Shown in pieces: positions 6,501 to 9,014 of a stretch of 9,014 nucleotides of DNA. How positions within the stretch are numbered: the stretch's first letter is position 1; each line of letters begins with the position of its first letter. Source of the stretch: an uncultured Prevotellaceae bacterium (lineage in GTDB: Bacteria; Bacteroidota; Bacteroidia; Bacteroidales; Bacteroidaceae); the NCBI GenBank assembly GCA_958404085.1, contig CATXZX010000044.1, positions 1 to 9,014 of the forward strand. The letters run 5' to 3'. The translations under genes and the position numbers were made by a program. The notes beneath the pieces are model-generated. The model saw only the letters and a list, made by a program, of their open reading frames with translations. It did not search any database and had not been told where the DNA came from.

Positions 6501-7883
6501 TTATCCGAACAAAGCCCGCAGTGCTTCTTCCACCTTCCGTACCGGCACCAGTTCGATGTCTGTTTTTTTATAATCGAATCCTTTCAAATTGTATTCAGGC
6601 ACGATCATACGCCTGAAACCTAACTTTTCGGCCTCGGCCACACGTTGCGCAATACGTACAACCGGCCTTATCTCGCCACTCAAGCCTACTTCGCCCGCCA
6701 TGCAGACGCGGCGCTCGATCGCCGTATCGACATTGCTGGACAAAACTGCCGCTATGATGGACAAATCAATGGCCGGATCTGTCACCCGCAGTCCTCCGGC
6801 TATATTGAGGAACACGTCTTTCTGGGCCAGTTTGAACCCGACGCGTTTCTCCAGCACAGCCAACAACATGTTCAACCGCCGCAGGTCGAATCCCGTGGCC
6901 GAACGTTGCGGCATGCCATAGGCGGCCGTACTGACAAGCGCCTGCGTCTCGATAAGGAAGGGCCTTACCCCCTCTATGGCCGAAGCAATGGCCACACCGC
7001 TCATGTCCTCCGCCCCTTCGGTCAGGAGTAGTTCGGACGGATTGACAACCGGACGCAGACCGTCGCCGCGCATCTCGTAAATGCCCAGTTCGGACGTGCT
7101 TCCGAACCGGTTCTTGATGCTTCGCAAGATACGGTATAAATAATGACGGTCGCCCTCGAACTGAAGCACCGTGTCCACGATGTGTTCCAACACCTTCGGA
7201 CCGGCCAATGTTCCCTCCTTATTAATATGTCCGATCAGCACAACGGGCACACCACTCTCCTTGGCATACTTCAGGATGGCAACTGCGCACTCACGCACCT
7301 GGGTCAGGCTCCCGGGCGAGCTGTCGGCCGTCTCCGTAGCCAGCGTCTGAATAGAGTCTATCACGACCAAGTCGGGTTTGACTTCGGCAAGCTGGGCAAA
7401 AATCTGCTCCAACGATGTCTCGCAGAGTATCAGGCAATCGCTTCCGCCTCCGGGCGACAGACGCTCGGCCCGCAGTTTAAGCTGGCGTTCACTCTCCTCA
7501 CCGCTCACATAGAGTACGCGCCGGCCCGGCAACCGCATGACGGTTTGCAGGACAAGCGTCGATTTTCCAATCCCCGGCTCACCGCCGAGCAACACCAGCG
7601 AACCTGGAACGAGTCCCCCGCCGAGAACGCGGTTCAACTCCGGGTCATACAGGTCATAACGCACCTCGCGGGTCACCTCGATGTCCGACAACGAAACCGG
7701 CCGCGACGAAGCAGTGCCCATCCGCGTCAAACCGTGCCGCGCCACTGCGGGCACCGCCTTTCCGCCTCCTATGGTCAGCGCCTTAAAAGTGTTCCATTGT
7801 CCGCAAGCCGGACACTTTCCCACCCACTTTGCAGCCTCCTGACCACAGTTTTCACATACATATACGGTCTTATCTTTTGCCAT
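6501..7883 (-). CDS. radA: DNA repair protein RadA (Sms)
   Basis: RadA is a RecA-like, DnaB-type ATPase that drives branch migration of recombination intermediates and helps process stalled forks in the cytoplasm. The 460-residue length is normal. An N-terminal zinc finger carries Cys10, Cys13, Cys24 and Cys27 (CENC, CPAC). Walker A is GEPGIGKST (101-109) and Walker B is LVVID (172-176). The RadA-specific KNRFG motif is at 257-261. The C-terminal third (about 285-455) is the Lon-protease-like domain (LNIAGGLRVTDPAIDL, GEVGLSGEIRPV), which lacks a protease dyad in this family. MAKDKTVYVCENCG matches the usual N-terminus, fixing the start at 7883. A promoter ends only seven bases before this ATG, implying a leaderless or nearly leaderless mRNA. 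The flavoprotein gene follows 11 bases downstream. Confidence 0.97.
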   Translation of the reverse strand: MAKDKTVYVCENCGQEAAKWVGKCPACGQWNTFKALTIGGGKAVPAVARHGLTRMGTASSRPVSLSDIEVTREVRYDLYDPELNRVLGGGLVPGSLVLLGGEPGIGKSTLVLQTVMRLPGRRVLYVSGEESERQLKLRAERLSPGGGSDCLILCETSLEQIFAQLAEVKPDLVVIDSIQTLATETADSSPGSLTQVRECAVAILKYAKESGVPVVLIGHINKEGTLAGPKVLEHIVDTVLQFEGDRHYLYRILRSIKNRFGSTSELGIYEMRGDGLRPVVNPSELLLTEGAEDMSGVAIASAIEGVRPFLIETQALVSTAAYGMPQRSATGFDLRRLNMLLAVLEKRVGFKLAQKDVFLNIAGGLRVTDPAIDLSIIAAVLSSNVDTAIERRVCMAGEVGLSGEIRPVVRIAQRVAEAEKLGFRRMIVPEYNLKGFDYKKTDIELVPVRKVEEALRALFG

Positions 7884-7889
7884 AGTCCG

Positions 7890-7925
7890 ACAAAGTTACA
7901 CTGTTTTTCCGTAATACGGTACAAA
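7890..7925 (-). promoter_or_regulatory. Bacteroidota-type promoter of radA
   Basis: The minus strand reads TAACTTTGT at 7898-7890, an exact TAnnTTTGY match. TTTG at 7925-7922 lies upstream with a 23-base spacer, the same spacing as the DUF554 promoter. Seven bases (TCGGACT, counting the Y of the motif) separate the TTTG from the radA ATG, so the start site falls at or just before the start codon. Confidence 0.65.
7909..7919. promoter_or_regulatory. 11-bp palindrome in the radA promoter spacer
   Basis: CCGTAATACGG is a perfect palindrome around a central A (arms CCGTA/TACGG). It lies between the TTTG and TAnnTTTG elements of the radA promoter, a position where a bound dimeric repressor would block polymerase. 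Only one copy is visible, so an operator role is inferred. It is too tight (one-base loop) to be an RNA hairpin. Confidence 0.3.
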
Positions 7926-7979
7926 CCGAGCCGCTTATTACACGTCCGGAAGGCCTGCATCTATGTATAAGGAGAACTA

Positions 7980-8699
7980 CTATCTCAATTTCTGAATAAC
8001 GGGAAGCAGCAAACGTTCCATAACCTCATAGCCTTGGGCATTGGGATGCACGACGGAATAATACGTCGCATAAGCAGCATAGGCGCGGTTCATGGCATCG
8101 CCGTTTTCATTGACCATAGCGGAAAAATAATCCACATACGGAATTTTGTTCTTCTTGGCATACGCCTGTATACGGGCATTCAGAAGACGAACTTTCCTCA
8201 TTCCGTTCTTAATCCACCGTTTCAAGCCACATTCGTCCGTCGGAAGGCAGGAGGTCAGGATTACCTTTATCTTATTATAGCGTGCCAACTCCACCATGGA
8301 CACCACGTTACCAAAAGTCAGGTTCTCGTCATAGTCACCCATATTCTCGGCAATGTCATTCATGCCACAATTGATAACCACTATCTTAGGTTTCAGATTG
8401 ATTACATCCTCACGAAAACGGAGCAGGAACTGAAAACTGGTCTGACCACTGATCCCACGACTTATGAGCTTGTTTTCCTTGAAAAACTCCGGACGCATTT
8501 TCGGCCAACCTGCGGTAATGCCGCTTCCCATGAGTACCACACGTTTCTCTCCTTTGGCCGGTGCCCCCAATTGTAGGTTCTTGTCGGCATACTTTTCCCA
8601 ATCGGCCAAATTTTGCCTTTGGGCATTCATCATGCCACTACACAAAGCCAAAACACAAAATGCGGTGGCAAAAACCTTGCTAAAAGTACTCATAATCAT
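7980..8699 (-). CDS. Secreted SGNH/GDSL-like protein lacking the catalytic serine
   Basis: A 239-residue exported protein with the SGNH-hydrolase fold, whose active relatives are esterases or deacetylases acting on carbohydrates or lipids. Residues 1-26 are a signal peptide (core FATAFCVLALCSG, cleavage near MMNA/Q). An in-frame ATG two codons in is an equally good start. Block I reads VVLMGSGITAGW (54-65), where relatives have GDSIT or GNSIT. Aligned, Ser59 takes the Asp/Asn position and Gly60 the nucleophile position. Block II is intact (RGISGQTS, 81-88, Gly85), as is block III (CGMNDI, Asn114). Block V keeps His218 (VVHPNAQGY), but the Asp three residues before it is Ser215. Two of the three triad residues are therefore missing. 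The reading frame is otherwise complete and family-like in length, so it may be a pseudoenzyme that binds without hydrolysing. No clear promoter is visible in 8700-8838. A 96-base gap to radA shows no strong terminator. Confidence 0.85.
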   Translation of the reverse strand: MIMSTFSKVFATAFCVLALCSGMMNAQRQNLADWEKYADKNLQLGAPAKGEKRVVLMGSGITAGWPKMRPEFFKENKLISRGISGQTSFQFLLRFREDVINLKPKIVVINCGMNDIAENMGDYDENLTFGNVVSMVELARYNKIKVILTSCLPTDECGLKRWIKNGMRKVRLLNARIQAYAKKNKIPYVDYFSAMVNENGDAMNRAYAAYATYYSVVHPNAQGYEVMERLLLPVIQKLR

Positions 8700-8838
8700 A
8701 TTTTAAATTTTCATCGGCTTAACAAAACCATTTGAAGAATAAACACTTATATATAAAGTTTAGAGTTTGTAAGGTAACGATTTGGCAACCGTGCAACTTT
8801 CAGCGTTCTGCGGTGTCATACGTCAAATAACTCATTTA

Positions 8839-8883
8839 CAAAAGTAGCCAAAATTCTTAATACTGCAAGGATTTGGCTACTTT
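8839..8883 (-). terminator. Intrinsic terminator of the right-edge gene
   Basis: On the minus strand AAAGTAGCCAAA (8883-8872) pairs perfectly over 12 bp with TTTGGCTACTTT (8852-8841), with a 19-base A/T-rich loop. A short T-run (CTACTTTTGT) follows. It begins four bases after the stop codon of the gene that enters from the right edge, so it most likely terminates that transcript. On the plus strand the tail is weak. Confidence 0.7.
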
Positions 8884-8886
8884 ATC

Positions 8887-9014
8887 TTATTTATCAATTA
8901 TTATCCATTCTCCTGTTTTACCTCCTTTTCTGGTCAGTCTTTCATCTGCTCGTAACTGATCCATCATCTTACGCACTTGTCGTTCACTCAAATCAAGTTG
9001 TCTTGCAAGTTCTG
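8887..9014 (-). CDS. C-terminal winged-helix end of a larger protein (partial)
   Basis: The minus strand carries an open frame from the window edge to TAA at 8889-8887, giving 41 complete codons. They encode a helix-turn-helix: ELARQLDL, then the turn SERQ, then a recognition helix VRKMMDQLRADERL. A short wing follows (TRKGGKTGEWIIIDK). A winged helix ending in a G-x-W-I strand at the extreme C-terminus is common in Bacteroidota AlbA_2/AAA_4 (Schlafen-like) ATP-binding proteins and in Fic-type proteins. The diagnostic N-terminal domains lie outside the window, so the family cannot be decided; a standalone transcription factor is also possible. The reading frame and the adjacent terminator make it a real gene. 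Confidence 0.75.
   Translation of the reverse strand, partial: ELARQLDLSERQVRKMMDQLRADERLTRKGGKTGEWIIIDK

Noticed and set aside
7143..7970. Plus-strand open frame (275 codons) opposite radA
   Set aside because: It is a shadow of radA codons, with no family resemblance and no promoter.
8700..8838. Promoter for the SGNH gene
   Set aside because: Only poor matches are visible on the minus strand (such as TACCTTAC with a TTG 17 bases upstream), and none fits TAnnTTTGY. The stretch is AT-rich and otherwise featureless.

Overview
The window reads as a stretch of ordinary chromosome from a Bacteroidota bacterium, most likely order Bacteroidales. Three things support this. Three intergenic regions carry the Bacteroidota -7 promoter element TAnnTTTGY. 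Start codons lack Shine-Dalgarno sequences and sit in A-rich leaders. The best-recognised proteins (a 590-residue OadA-like decarboxylase subunit, an STM3941-type small membrane protein, a secreted SGNH protein of the GISGQTS type, and a RadA upstream of a COG2509-type flavoprotein) are of the kind seen in gut Bacteroidales. No insertion sequence, phage gene, CRISPR array or recognisable defence module is visible. The assignment below order level is open.

Layout. Positions 1-84 hold the 3' end of a plus-strand tRNA gene and a strong intrinsic terminator. A secreted alpha/beta hydrolase (105-1325, +) and a two-helix membrane protein of the STM3941 type (1427-1990, +) follow. A spacer (1991-2228) contains a degenerate direct repeat and a perfect 18-bp hairpin terminator that ends the minus-strand oadA-like gene (2229-4001). 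That gene and a DUF554 membrane protein (4153-4833, +) are divergently transcribed from back-to-back promoters whose upstream halves overlap. Then comes a minus-strand block: an SGNH/GDSL-like secreted protein (7980-8699), radA (6501-7883) and, 11 bases after radA, an FAD-dependent oxidoreductase (4858-6489), probably cotranscribed with radA. At the right edge is the C-terminal winged-helix end of a minus-strand gene (8887-9014) with its own terminator.

How the genes relate. Apart from the radA-flavoprotein pair, these look like independent housekeeping or envelope genes rather than one pathway. The unusual points are at residue and promoter level. The SGNH protein has lost the nucleophile serine and the triad aspartate. 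The OadA-like protein keeps its carboxyltransferase metal site but its C-terminal biotinyl-like domain has no biotinylatable lysine. radA appears to be transcribed as a leaderless or nearly leaderless mRNA from a promoter with an 11-bp palindrome in its spacer. The oadA leader contains a C(UUCG)G hairpin. The DUF554 gene is preceded by a six-codon reading frame whose stop overlaps its start codon.
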